Shown: positions 50,153-59,441 of the stretch, piece by piece
Position numbering within the stretch: position 1 is the first letter of the stretch
Layout of the letters: each line of letters opens with the position of its first letter
Assembly: GCF_011683955.1 (NCBI RefSeq)
Contig: NZ_JAAQPI010000010.1
Coordinates: forward strand, 248,001 to 312,000
Source of the DNA: Pseudomaricurvus alkylphenolicus
GTDB lineage: Bacteria; Pseudomonadota; Gammaproteobacteria; Pseudomonadales; Cellvibrionaceae
Length of the DNA: 64,000 nt
Reading direction: 5' to 3'
Position numbers and translations under genes: made by a program
Notes under the pieces: model-generated
Seen by the model: only the letters and a program-made list of their open reading frames with translations
Told to the model about the DNA's origin: nothing
The model's database searches: none

Positions 50153-53143
50153 TCAGAAAGTATAGCGGATACCGAGATTGTAGCGGGGTCCCTGCTCAGT
50201 GGCACTTTGCAACGCACCGCTGTAGCGGGAGAAGGAGCGGGTGGATTCGTCGGTGATGTTCAGGCCTTCCATGAACACGTTCAACTCATCGTTGATCTGA
50301 TAGCTCATGTTCAGGTCCCATTGACTGTATTCTTCCACAAACTCGGGGTTGCCGTGGTTGCGGTCGATATTGGTCAGGAACTCATCGCGCCAGTTGTAGG
50401 CCAGACGTACCGCGAAGCTGTCGTTTTCATAGAAGGCCACGACGTTCATGGTGTCACTCAGACCCACCAGTGCGAACTGGTCTTCGAACTCGGTGTCGTC
50501 GTACTCGGCGTCGCTGTCCACCCAGGTATAGTTGAACTGGGCACCAAAGCCGTTATCAAAGGTGTGCTGAATGGCGAATTCGATACCTTTGATTTCCGCT
50601 TCACTTTCGTTGAACGGAATGGTGACATTGAAGTCGTACAACGGATCATCGTCGGTGGAGTGGATACGGTTGCCAGTGACAGTGTCCGGGAAGTTGACCT
50701 TGATGTAGTCACGGATCTCAGAGGTGGTGGCACCGGAGCCCAGGGCCGCAACGGCTGCCTGGAAGCGAGGGCCCTGAGAAGGGTTACGCAGGCCAAACAG
50801 GTTCTCGGTGGAGGTGGTGATACCGGCAAAGTTGGTTACATCTTTGCGGAAGAAGCCCACAGCCACATAGCTGGAGTCTCCGTAGTACCATTCCGCAGAC
50901 AAGTCGTAGTTCTTGGACTCGTGAGGCAACAGCGTTGGGTCACCGCGCTGGGCGTCACCTTCGATGTTACGCAGAGTACCAATGGCTACGCCACCGGAAA
51001 TGTCGTTGTAGTTGGGACGAGAGATCGTTTTGCTCGCAGAAGCGCGCAGAACCACATTGTTTTCCAGTTCCAGGCTGACATCGATGCTGGGCAGGAAGTA
51101 GTCGTACTCGGCATCGAAGGCAGTGGCACTGCTGGCGCCGGTGTCTACCAGGCTGAATTCGTTGTCAGCCACCCAGTCAATACCGGAGTAGGCAGGTACA
51201 ACCGCGCTGGATTCGACGTCAGTTTCTTCGTAACGCAAACCCACGGCGGTACGCAGGATACCGATATCCAGCTCATGCTCGAAGTTCACCTGGAAGTAGG
51301 CAGAGGTACTGATTTCCTCGGTGCGCTGGTCGGTGGTCCAGTTGTTATTCACGCAGAAGCGGTCGGCGCAAGGCCATACAGACGGGTTTACTTCGTTAGC
51401 GCTATTGGCAGGTGCCTGGCTGGCAACCACGTCAGTGGCGTTATCAATAAAGCTGAAGCCGTAGTAGAGGTTGAACTGATCAAAGCTGCCGGCATCGTTG
51501 GCCAGTTGGCCGCTGCCATTGGCTTCATCAAAGTCGCTTTGCAGATTCAGGGCTTCAAACACTTCATCGCGCAACTCGGAAGGATCACCGTCGGCAGAGC
51601 TCCAGTTATCACGCTGGGCCACCATCAAACCACGGTGAATGGAGTTTTCAGTACGGGCCAGACCGAAGTCGATGCTGGTGATGCCGGCCTGATCCACGTC
51701 AAAGGTACCTTTGATCTGCATCTGCTCAATGTCATTGGTAAAGACACTGTTACGCAGCGAGCTACCGGTGGGCTGCAGGTCGCTGGCAGATACATCACCG
51801 GCACTCAGGAAGCCACCGTTGGGGCTGCGAACGCCGAGGACGGCAAAGTCTTCGCTGAAGTCAACCACGGCACCGGCGCGAACAAATGCGGAGGTTTGAA
51901 TCACAGAACTGTTACCAAAGGGACTGTCGGCTTTGGATTCCGCCTTGGAATCATGGTAGTCAAATTCCAGAGTCAGACGATCAGTAACATCCCACTGGAC
52001 ATTCAGCCCCACAGAGTTGTTTTCGTTAACCTGGGCAAAATCGCCAACGCCAAAGACCAGATCGTCACCACCAAAGTGGTTAAATACGACCGGGAAGAAG
52101 ACATTGCCACCGGCGTTATTGGTACCGCCCTGGGCCCACTCGGAATTCACTTCGTCGAGCCCTTCACCTTCCCAGAACCAGATGTTGAGGGTGTTGTTGG
52201 TGGAGGCGATTTCCTGCTCGGAGAAGGTGTAGTCCAGAGTTGCGGTGATGGCATCAGAAGGTGCCCACTGCAGCGTCAGCTGGCCGTTGGTACGGTCGCG
52301 TTCAAACTCGGTGAAGTTGTACTCGATGTTCTGAGGACGAATAATGTGGTCGTCTCCGGTCAGCTCACCGGAGGTCATGTTGACACCGGCAAACCAGCCA
52401 TCCACCTGTTGAGTGGACTGGGTGTGCCAGCCGTTGGGTACAGAAACCTGGCGGTAGCCACCTTTACGTTCCTGCTTGCTCAGAGACAGCGCCACGCCAA
52501 TGGTGTCATCGGCGTAGGTGTTGCTGAACAGACCGGAGATTTCAGGAGTGACCTCGGGGTCCAGCTGAGATTCGTCATACACCGCCTTACCGCCGATAGT
52601 GAACTTCATACCGGGCGAATCCAGCGGGCGAGTGGTGCGTACGTTTACCGTGGCACCGACACCACCGGTGGGGATGTCTGCACGAGAGGTTTTATAAACG
52701 TCCACCCCTGCGATACTTTCAGAGGCAATGTTACTGAAGTCAAAGGAACGAGAGGCGTTAACGGCGTCGGCTTCCAGGCCGGAGGTAGGCATCTGGCGGC
52801 CGTTCAACGTCACCAGGTTAAAGTTGGGGCCCAGACCACGAACAGTGATCTCCTGGCCTTCGCCGTTGTTGCGGTCAATGGACACACCGGTAATACGTTG
52901 CAGCGACTCCGCCAGGTTGGTGTCCGGGAATTTACCCATGTCTTCAGCGGTAATGGAGTCAACCACGCCGCTGGCATCGCGTTTGCGATCCATGGACTGT
53001 TTGAGGCTGTTAATAATGCCTGTAACTTCAATCTCTTCAATGAGTTCTTCTTCGGCCATCACAAGGCCGTTGGCACCCAGCATGGTGCATGAAGCAATGG
53101 CACTGGCCAGAATGTTACGCTTCAGGAGCTTTCTGTTCATCAT
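50153..53143 (-). CDS. TonB-dependent receptor, probable laminarin/oligoglucan importer
   Basis: A 996-residue TonB-dependent receptor of the class found in gammaproteobacterial glycan loci. A signal peptide (about 30 residues, ending near LVMAEE) is followed by ELIEEIEVTGIINSLKQSMD, a TonB box with the characteristic 'xGxxxSLxxSxxxKR' N-terminus. The plug has VVDSITAEDMGKFPDTNLAE and ISIDRNN-like GVSIDRNNGEG, VRGLGPNFNLVTLNGR. The barrel ends in YNLGIRYTF. AGAAGAGAAG supports the start; ATG at 53143 and 53140 are adjacent. It should pull glucan oligosaccharides across the outer membrane for the GH16/GH3 enzymes. Substrate assignment is by neighbourhood. Confidence 0.92.
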   Translation of the reverse strand: MMNRKLLKRNILASAIASCTMLGANGLVMAEEELIEEIEVTGIINSLKQSMDRKRDASGVVDSITAEDMGKFPDTNLAESLQRITGVSIDRNNGEGQEITVRGLGPNFNLVTLNGRQMPTSGLEADAVNASRSFDFSNIASESIAGVDVYKTSRADIPTGGVGATVNVRTTRPLDSPGMKFTIGGKAVYDESQLDPEVTPEISGLFSNTYADDTIGVALSLSKQERKGGYRQVSVPNGWHTQSTQQVDGWFAGVNMTSGELTGDDHIIRPQNIEYNFTEFERDRTNGQLTLQWAPSDAITATLDYTFSEQEIASTNNTLNIWFWEGEGLDEVNSEWAQGGTNNAGGNVFFPVVFNHFGGDDLVFGVGDFAQVNENNSVGLNVQWDVTDRLTLEFDYHDSKAESKADSPFGNSSVIQTSAFVRAGAVVDFSEDFAVLGVRSPNGGFLSAGDVSASDLQPTGSSLRNSVFTNDIEQMQIKGTFDVDQAGITSIDFGLARTENSIHRGLMVAQRDNWSSADGDPSELRDEVFEALNLQSDFDEANGSGQLANDAGSFDQFNLYYGFSFIDNATDVVASQAPANSANEVNPSVWPCADRFCVNNNWTTDQRTEEISTSAYFQVNFEHELDIGILRTAVGLRYEETDVESSAVVPAYSGIDWVADNEFSLVDTGASSATAFDAEYDYFLPSIDVSLELENNVVLRASASKTISRPNYNDISGGVAIGTLRNIEGDAQRGDPTLLPHESKNYDLSAEWYYGDSSYVAVGFFRKDVTNFAGITTSTENLFGLRNPSQGPRFQAAVAALGSGATTSEIRDYIKVNFPDTVTGNRIHSTDDDPLYDFNVTIPFNESEAEIKGIEFAIQHTFDNGFGAQFNYTWVDSDAEYDDTEFEDQFALVGLSDTMNVVAFYENDSFAVRLAYNWRDEFLTNIDRNHGNPEFVEEYSQWDLNMSYQINDELNVFMEGLNITDESTRSFSRYSGALQSATEQGPRYNLGIRYTF

Positions 53144-53523
53144 ACTTCTCTTCTCCCCATCTTATTATCCATAGAATCTCTCTTTCATTGATTCGGCTCG
53201 ATAGTTGGGCTTCGGGAGCAGGCCTCTTTGGTGGTGTTCCCTTTGCCGCAGGGAAAACATATAAAATGGGTTCGACGAATAATACGGCTATGGGTTAAGG
53301 CGGACTTTGGATGAGATAAGTCGCCCTGCAGTTAGAATTTTAGTCTCCGGCACCCTGTCGAATTGTTGTATTCTTGCATCAAACACACCTCCACTTATGA
53401 CAAATCGCTATACCCGTCCATCTTAGCGTATTGGCGAGCCGACCCGGCGCAATAGGGTATGAGCCCTTACCCTGTTGGGATATCTTGTGACTCAACAAGA
53501 AGGTTCCCGAAGGGTATTTCACC
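53144..53523. promoter_or_regulatory. Divergent promoter region between TonB receptor and TauE-like gene
   Basis: These 380 bases hold no gene and must carry the promoter of the receptor operon. A dyad AGGGTA (53454-53459) and TACCCT (53468-53473), spacing 8, lies about 50 bp before the TauE-like start. CGATAGTTGGGCTT at 53199-53212 is nearly identical to CGATACGTTGGGCTT at 42899-42913, upstream of the lipoprotein GH3 gene, in the same orientation relative to the gene. Confidence 0.4.
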
Positions 53524-54423
53524 GTGATTACCATAGCCAAAGACCTGTATGACACCCCGCACCGGTTGCTGTTACTGGGGGTATTATCGGTTCTGTTGAT
53601 CTGGGCCCTGCAAGCTCCGTCGCTGGCATTTGTTGAAGAGCATATTGCTTATACGCTGCTGGGGGTAATCGGGGCCATTTTTGCCAATGCCACGGGGGCC
53701 GGTGGGGGTGTAGTGTTTATACCTGCCTTTGAGCAGCTTAATTTCAGCAGCGCCCAGGCGGTGGCGACCAGCTTTGGTATTCAGTGCATGGGAATGACCA
53801 CCGGGGCTATTGTCTGGACCCGTTTTTACCAGGCCAAGAGCCGGGGTTCGGAGGCCCGCCATTGGCGGCCATTCTGGCAAGTGATCGGGTTGGTGGCACC
53901 GGCATCAGTTGCCGGCCTGTGGCTGATCTATGGGTTCAATTGGGCCGCCCCCGGTTCTCTAAACGCTCTTTTTGGCTGGTTTTCCATCCTCTTGGGAAGC
54001 GCGATACTTTTGCTCAGCCTCTGCCTGAAGCTCGATAGCGAGGCGCCGCTTTCCGAGCTGTCGGGCATCGACAAGGCGGCTCTTGTTGGTATTGGCTTTA
54101 TCGGCGGGGCGATCACCGCCTGGCTCTCGGTCGGGGTGGGAGAAATTCTGGCGATTTACCTGATGCTGCGGCGGTTTGATGCCATTATGGCGGTCGCGGC
54201 AGCGGTGGTTGTTTCCGCGCTGACGGTACTTTGTGGGGTGTTGGAGCACCTGGTATTCAATCCTGAGCTGTATCTGCCGGTGGTCATGTTTGCCGGCCCC
54301 GGCGCCGTATTGGGGGCTGTGTTGGCCCGTCAGTTGGCCAGCCGCCTGCCGGTACAAAAACTGAAATTGATGTTCTCCCTCTGGGTCCTGCTAATGGGCA
54401 TAGGGTCCGTACTCAACCTCTGA
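53524..54423 (+). CDS. TauE/SafE-family anion exporter
   Basis: A 299-residue inner-membrane protein of the TauE/SafE (sulfite exporter) family with about eight to nine helices and the repeated Gly-rich segments that mark the family: GAIFANATGAGGGVVFIPAF in the first half and GFIGGAITAWLSVGVGE in the second. It probably exports a small organic or sulfur anion. The gene starts with GTG and is divergent from the TonB receptor. Interestingly, an aminotransferase/acylating dehydrogenase pair that could act on sulfonated amines occurs in the same window, but 40 kb away, so a link is only speculation. Confidence 0.85.
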   Translation: MITIAKDLYDTPHRLLLLGVLSVLLIWALQAPSLAFVEEHIAYTLLGVIGAIFANATGAGGGVVFIPAFEQLNFSSAQAVATSFGIQCMGMTTGAIVWTRFYQAKSRGSEARHWRPFWQVIGLVAPASVAGLWLIYGFNWAAPGSLNALFGWFSILLGSAILLLSLCLKLDSEAPLSELSGIDKAALVGIGFIGGAITAWLSVGVGEILAIYLMLRRFDAIMAVAAAVVVSALTVLCGVLEHLVFNPELYLPVVMFAGPGAVLGAVLARQLASRLPVQKLKLMFSLWVLLMGIGSVLNL

Positions 54424-54480
54424 TCGTATAACTACCACCAACTGCTAGACTGACGATTATGAAGTGGCGTTGGAGGGGCC

Positions 54481-55368
54481 ATGCCGTCAATACACTGCCG
54501 TCTGCTCATGTTTGCATGGACAATATGCCTGTTGGCTTCAGCCGGTACCCAGGCAAGGGATGTTGTGTACCCCGACACTCACGAATTCGATCATCGCAAT
54601 CAATACCCACTAAAACTGCTGCAACGCGCACTTAGCCTTCAGGATAAACCTTTTCGGCTGGTGCCTGGTCCCAAAGGCATGCTGGGAAAACGCTCCCTGC
54701 ACAGTATCGCCCAGGGCAGGGGGCTGGATGTGGCCTGGAACATGACCACTCCGGAACGGGAGCAGGTGCTCAGGGCGATTCGTATTCCCATTCATAAGGG
54801 CTTGATCGGCTGGCGTCTGGCCCTGATTCACAGTGAGAGAAAAGACCGCTTTATCGAGGCGGTACAACGCCAACAATTAAAGCAACACCCTTTGGTGCAG
54901 GTTCACGACTGGCCGGATAACCTGATCCTGCGTGATAATCAGTTCCGGGTAGAGAGCACAAACTCCTATCGTGGGGCCTTCCATATGCTGGTTTCCGGGC
55001 GCGTGGACTACTTTCCCCGTTCGGTGGTGGAGATTTGGGAGGAGCTGGATGCCCACTTCGAGCAGGGGGTGGAGGTGGATCGCCTGGTGCTGATTCGGTA
55101 TCCGGCCGCGTTTTACTATTTCGTCAATAACAAGGATGAGGAGCTTGCGACCGGCATCCGGTTGGGATTGGAACAAATGATTGCCAATGGCGAGTTCGAT
55201 CAGTTTTTTTGGCAGTTTCATCGTTCGAGGCTGGAGCGGGCCAAGCTGCAGGGACGCAGAGTGATCAACTTGACGAACCCGCTGTTGCCCGAGGCCACAC
55301 CCCTTGCACGCAAGGAGCTGTGGCTCTCATTGGAGGAGGCTATCGGTTTGTCGGGCGTGACCCCCTGA
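54481..55368 (+). CDS. Periplasmic solute-binding-like protein
   Basis: A 295-residue secreted protein with a signal peptide ([18 protein letters not shown]) and the layout of family 3 solute-binding proteins in a diverged form: [33 protein letters not shown], and [19 protein letters not shown] near the hinge. No transporter genes for it are nearby. GGAGGGG precedes the ATG. The last 29 bases overlap, tail to tail, with the FucP-type transporter gene on the other strand. Such orphan binding proteins are common in Cellvibrionales and Alteromonadales and have no established role; ligand unknown. Confidence 0.75.
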   Translation: MPSIHCRLLMFAWTICLLASAGTQARDVVYPDTHEFDHRNQYPLKLLQRALSLQDKPFRLVPGPKGMLGKRSLHSIAQGRGLDVAWNMTTPEREQVLRAIRIPIHKGLIGWRLALIHSERKDRFIEAVQRQQLKQHPLVQVHDWPDNLILRDNQFRVESTNSYRGAFHMLVSGRVDYFPRSVVEIWEELDAHFEQGVEVDRLVLIRYPAAFYYFVNNKDEELATGIRLGLEQMIANGEFDQFFWQFHRSRLERAKLQGRRVINLTNPLLPEATPLARKELWLSLEEAIGLSGVTP

Positions 55369-56632
55369 GCCCGTAGTAAACGATGTAAACGTAACAAATC
55401 ACCGGCAGGAAGAATGCCGCCTGCACACCCATATTGTCAGCAAACGCCCCTTGCATCACCGGAATAATCGCGCCACCGACAATGGCGGTGCAAAGAATGC
55501 CGGAACCCTGGCTGGTGTGGCGGCCCAGGCCCTGAACGGCGAGACTGAAGATGGTGGGAAACATAATGGAGTTAAACAAACCCACCGCCAGAATCGCCCA
55601 CATGGCCACTGAGCCGGAGGTGGACATGGCGACCGTCACCAACAAGCCTGCCATGACCGCACTGGCGGCCAACACGGCACCGGCGGGAAGGCGGGTCATC
55701 AGGGCGGCACCGATAAAGCGGCCCACCATGGCCCCCCCCCAGTAGTAGGCAATGTAAGGGGCGGCGTCCGCTTCCTGTAGACCGACGATGTGGGGTTCCC
55801 CCAGGAAGTTCACCAGAAAACTGCCGATGGAGACCTCGGCGCCGACGTAAACGAAAATACCCACGGCACCCAGTACTAAATGGCGGTACTGCCAGGCGGA
55901 TTCGGCATCCTGGTTTTGCTCTTTTTCGCTCTTGGATTCCCCATCAATGATGACGGGCAACTTCAGCAGGCTGAACACGGTAGCCAGAATAAAAAAGGCA
56001 CTGGCGAGCAGCATGTAAGGAAGCTGCACCGCTTCGGCTTCGTGGCTGCGGAAGGCGGCCAGTTCTGTATCGCTCATCTCAGATACAGCGACCGTTGCCG
56101 TCGACAGAATCAGCAGAGCTCCGAAGAAGGGCGCCAGGGTGGTACCCAGTGAGTTGAAGGCCTGGTTAAGAGTCAGACGGCTGGAGGCAGTCTCTACCGG
56201 ACCCAGACGGGTGACGTAGGGATTGGCAGAAACCTGCAACAGCGTCAGCCCGCAGGCGAGGATAAACAGGGCACCAAGAAACAGCGGATAAGAAGCAAAA
56301 GCAGCGGCTGGGTAAAACAGCAGGCAGCCCGCGGCGGCGATCACCAGGCTGATCACAATGCCGCGCTGGTAACCGATTTTTTTTACCAGGGCTCCGGCGG
56401 GGACGGAGGTGAGTCCATAGGCGCCGAAGAAACAGAACTGGATCAGCATGGCCTGGGTGTAGTTGAGAGAGAAGACGTTTTTCAGGTGTGGAATAAGAAT
56501 GTCATTCAGGCAGGTGATGAATCCCATAATAAAAAACAGGGATGTCAGGGTAACCAGCGCAAAGCGGTAGTTGGCGTTTTCCGGGGTGTCAGCGGCTGGG
56601 CTGTAGGAGGAGCTTTGGGCAATTCCTGCCAT
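55340..56632 (-). CDS. FucP/GluP-type MFS sugar:H+ symporter
   Basis: A 430-residue major facilitator of the FHS family (FucP, GluP, NagP) with 12 helices. [19 protein letters not shown] in helix 1, [21 protein letters not shown] around helix 2 and [16 protein letters not shown] in helix 4 are diagnostic. It should import a hexose such as glucose, galactose or fucose. Glucose released from laminarin by the periplasmic GH3 enzyme is an attractive substrate. AGAGGT supports the ATG. Its 3' end overlaps the solute-binding-like gene on the opposite strand by 29 bases. Confidence 0.9.
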   Translation of the reverse strand: MAGIAQSSSYSPAADTPENANYRFALVTLTSLFFIMGFITCLNDILIPHLKNVFSLNYTQAMLIQFCFFGAYGLTSVPAGALVKKIGYQRGIVISLVIAAAGCLLFYPAAAFASYPLFLGALFILACGLTLLQVSANPYVTRLGPVETASSRLTLNQAFNSLGTTLAPFFGALLILSTATVAVSEMSDTELAAFRSHEAEAVQLPYMLLASAFFILATVFSLLKLPVIIDGESKSEKEQNQDAESAWQYRHLVLGAVGIFVYVGAEVSIGSFLVNFLGEPHIVGLQEADAAPYIAYYWGGAMVGRFIGAALMTRLPAGAVLAASAVMAGLLVTVAMSTSGSVAMWAILAVGLFNSIMFPTIFSLAVQGLGRHTSQGSGILCTAIVGGAIIPVMQGAFADNMGVQAAFFLPVICYVYIVYYGLRGSRPTNR

Positions 56633-56744
56633 ATTGGACCTCTGTGATTTTTATCATTGCCGTTGGGCGGCGGGTGGCTTATTCCTGCCATTACATGGGG
56701 AGATCCAATCATGAGCAATGGATTTGCGGTAAATGGGATTGGTT

Positions 56745-58439
56745 TTACGATGGGGGGGAATAACGTTTCTTTAATTCAGGTTTAATGACTTTGTTGGTCG
56801 CGTTGCGTGGCAAGCTGTCATCCTGAAAATACACGTGAGTGGGCACCTTAAATGCCGCCAGACGTTCGCCGACAAAATTCTGAATATCCTGCGCGGTTAA
56901 TCCATGCCGATCCTGGCAGCGAACCACCATGATCAACTTCTCACCCCACTCAGCATCTGGCTGGCCGAAGGCAGCGCACTCCAGTACCGATTCCATTTGA
57001 TCGACCACATGCTCCACCTCGGAGCAACCAATATTCTCGCCGCCTCGAATAACAATGTCCTTCTTGCGGTCCACGATGGACAAAATACCGGATTGGTCGA
57101 AAACACCGATATCGCCGGTGGCGTACCAGCCGTCCTGCAGGACTGCCTCGGTGGCTTGCGGTTGATTCCAATAGCCATCCATCAACATGGCACCCCGTAC
57201 CCAGATTTCTCCGCGCTGACCGGCGACCAGTGCATTGCCGGCCTCATCGCGAATCTCGATTTTGGCTGTGGGCAAGGGCAGACCCACGCTATTGGGATAT
57301 TCCAGGCACAAAGGACCCGCCAGATTACAAATGGTGGAGCTGGCCTCTGTCATACCGTAACCAACCCCGAGCATGCCATTGGGCACGGCTGTTCGAATAC
57401 GTTTGGTTAATCGCTCTGGTTGGGCCTGGCCGGCGGAAGTCAGGGCGGCCATCCGCGAAAGGTCCACCTCAGAATCCTCCGCAGCGTCCAGAAAACTCTC
57501 TACCATTTTGGGGGCACCAGTCAGGGCGCTGATGCCTTCCTGTTGCATCAATTGCAAGGCTTCTCCCGGTTCCCATTTGTACATCATTACGATTTTACGG
57601 CCGCCGCGCAGCGCAGGCAGTGCCGTACCGTGCAAGCCGCTGACGTGGAACAGAGGTACGGTGAGCAGCCCGGCGGGCTGTGTTTTGCTTTGTTGTGCCG
57701 CCGCGATAAATTGCGGGTATTGCATGGCCACAATAGCGCTGCTCAGTTCGCAGTTCATCAGGCCGGTCAGCAATGCTCGATGTGTGGTAACAACCCCCTT
57801 CGGGCGGCCGGTGGTACCCGAGGTGTACATAATCATAGCCACGCTGTCGGGCTCAATATCGATGCGGTCAATTGGGCCCTTGTCTTTGTACGCATCAAAC
57901 CACTGGCTAAGTTCTATGGCAGAAGAGGATTGCTTTGGTTTATCACGGCAGCAGATTAAAGTGACGTCTTGGCATTGAGGCAGGCTGGATATTTTCCGCA
58001 GGCGTTGGGCGTCGACAAAAGCCACGCGACTGCCGGAATCGTCGAGTCCGTATTGGAGTTCCTGTTCAGATCCCCAGCTGTTTAAAGGCACGGCTACGGC
58101 ACCAATGGCGGTAATGGCGAGAAACGCCGTCAGCCATTCGGGGTAGTTTCGCATGGCGATAGCCACCCGCTCGCCGGGTTGCACTTGCAGCTCCTGGATC
58201 AGGGCATGTGCTGTGCTATGGATCTGTTGTTGCAGCTGGATGTAGCTGATTCTGTCATCCTGGTAGACCAACGCCGTGGCGTCATTGTGCTGGCTGAGAG
58301 CTTCAACGAAATGACCGAGGTTAGGGGGACAGTGGCGATACACGGGGTAAGGATGCTCCCCGATCCGGGCCTGTGTGATCTCAAAGGGCATGCCCGATTG
58401 GGTCAGCGCGGCAATGGTCTGCCTGACGGCGTCCAACAT
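56745..58439 (-). CDS. Class I adenylate-forming acyl-CoA synthetase
   Basis: A 564-residue acyl-CoA synthetase that activates a carboxylic acid with ATP to the acyl-AMP and then the CoA thioester. The phosphate-binding loop MYTSGTTGRPKG, GYGMTEASS, GWYATGDIG and the hinge DRKKDIVIRGGENI are intact, and the catalytic lysine of the C-terminal subdomain is in RNATNKVIKPE. Fatty or aromatic acids are possible substrates. GAGG supports the ATG. The gene diverges from a LysR regulator 104 bp away and may be controlled by it. The nearby TetR/flavoprotein/SDR remnant hints at a catabolic cluster for a hydrophobic or cyclic compound. Confidence 0.9.
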   Translation of the reverse strand: MLDAVRQTIAALTQSGMPFEITQARIGEHPYPVYRHCPPNLGHFVEALSQHNDATALVYQDDRISYIQLQQQIHSTAHALIQELQVQPGERVAIAMRNYPEWLTAFLAITAIGAVAVPLNSWGSEQELQYGLDDSGSRVAFVDAQRLRKISSLPQCQDVTLICCRDKPKQSSSAIELSQWFDAYKDKGPIDRIDIEPDSVAMIMYTSGTTGRPKGVVTTHRALLTGLMNCELSSAIVAMQYPQFIAAAQQSKTQPAGLLTVPLFHVSGLHGTALPALRGGRKIVMMYKWEPGEALQLMQQEGISALTGAPKMVESFLDAAEDSEVDLSRMAALTSAGQAQPERLTKRIRTAVPNGMLGVGYGMTEASSTICNLAGPLCLEYPNSVGLPLPTAKIEIRDEAGNALVAGQRGEIWVRGAMLMDGYWNQPQATEAVLQDGWYATGDIGVFDQSGILSIVDRKKDIVIRGGENIGCSEVEHVVDQMESVLECAAFGQPDAEWGEKLIMVVRCQDRHGLTAQDIQNFVGERLAAFKVPTHVYFQDDSLPRNATNKVIKPELKKRYSPPS

Positions 58440-58511
58440 AAAAACCTCATTATTATCCGGTGTTGATCACGTCATAGTAGCCTAGCGACGAGTACTGACC
58501 TATGATATTTA

Positions 58512-58540
58512 AGTGAATACTCTATTTACTATAGTGAATA
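58512..58540. promoter_or_regulatory. Direct repeat AGTGAATA, candidate LysR site
   Basis: AGTGAATA occurs at 58512-58519 and 58533-58540, 21 bp apart (two helical turns), between the acyl-CoA synthetase and LysR starts. The second copy lies immediately before the LysR ATG, where bound protein would block its own transcription or translation start. Assignment by position only. Confidence 0.35.
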
Positions 58541-58543
58541 ATT

Positions 58544-59437
58544 ATGCAGCAGATGATTCGCCTCACCGTGTTTGCGGCTGTGGTCGAGGAACTGGGGTTT
58601 TCGGCAGCCGCGACGCGTTTGGAACTGTCAAATGCCGCGGTCAGCAAACAGATACATACATTGGAAGAGGAGCTGGGCGTGCGCTTGCTGAATCGCTCAA
58701 CCCGGCGCCTGGAGCTGACCGCGGCAGGACAGAATCTATACACAGAATGTGCGCCTTTGTTAAAGCACTATTTGCGCGCGCGTGACAGGGCGCATTCGCT
58801 AAATGCCGAGCCCCAGGGAACACTGCGAATCAGCGCCCCCCAAGGCTATGGGCAATACCGAATCAGCCCGTTATTGCCCCGGTTTTTGGCGCAGCATCCG
58901 CAGTTGTCTGTGCGCTTGCAATTGGAACAGCATCGCCTGCAGGATCTGGACTGGCAGATGGACGTGGCGTTGATGTTCGGCAAGCTGGAGGATTCCAATC
59001 TGGTGGCCAAAAAATTGGGTGAGAGCCACAATGTGGTGTGTGCATCGCCTGAGTATCTGGCGCAACGGGGAGCCCCGCAATTTCCCAAGGAGCTGATGGA
59101 TCATAATTGTCTGCTGATGGAATACCCCAATATCCCCGATACCGCCTTGTGGGAGTTTCGTCGCAGCGGGCGACGCGAACGGATTCGTGTGGGCGGCAAC
59201 TTTATCACCAACGACAGTACCGCATTACTGACAGTACTGTTGGATGGGGGGGGGATTTCATCGTTACCGTCCTATTTGGTAACCGATGCCTTGAAACGTG
59301 GTGAGTTGGTCTCGGTGCTATCTGAATACGCCATCGCCAAGGTGCCACTGTATGCGGTCTACCATCACCGTAAGTTTCGGCCGACCAAATTGACGGCATT
59401 TTTGGACTTTTTAGAGCAGGAATTGCCACTGCTCTAG
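58544..59437 (+). CDS. LysR-family transcriptional regulator
   Basis: A 297-residue LysR regulator of the AaeR/DsdC-like group. The N-terminal winged helix spans about 1-60 (VEELGFSAAATRLELSNAAVS, KQIHTLEEELGVRLLNRSTR) and the ligand domain about 88-295. It has no recognisable ribosome site before the ATG. It diverges from the acyl-CoA synthetase gene, its probable target. It converges with the TetR gene, with only four bases between the stops. Confidence 0.9.
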   Translation: MQQMIRLTVFAAVVEELGFSAAATRLELSNAAVSKQIHTLEEELGVRLLNRSTRRLELTAAGQNLYTECAPLLKHYLRARDRAHSLNAEPQGTLRISAPQGYGQYRISPLLPRFLAQHPQLSVRLQLEQHRLQDLDWQMDVALMFGKLEDSNLVAKKLGESHNVVCASPEYLAQRGAPQFPKELMDHNCLLMEYPNIPDTALWEFRRSGRRERIRVGGNFITNDSTALLTVLLDGGGISSLPSYLVTDALKRGELVSVLSEYAIAKVPLYAVYHHRKFRPTKLTAFLDFLEQELPLL

Positions 59438-59441
59438 ATAT

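Noticed and set aside
50207-53092. A 961-codon open frame antisense to the large TonB receptor
   Set aside because: It mirrors the receptor gene almost base for base, lacks a signal peptide or recognisable domain, and is explained by the codon use of the receptor gene.
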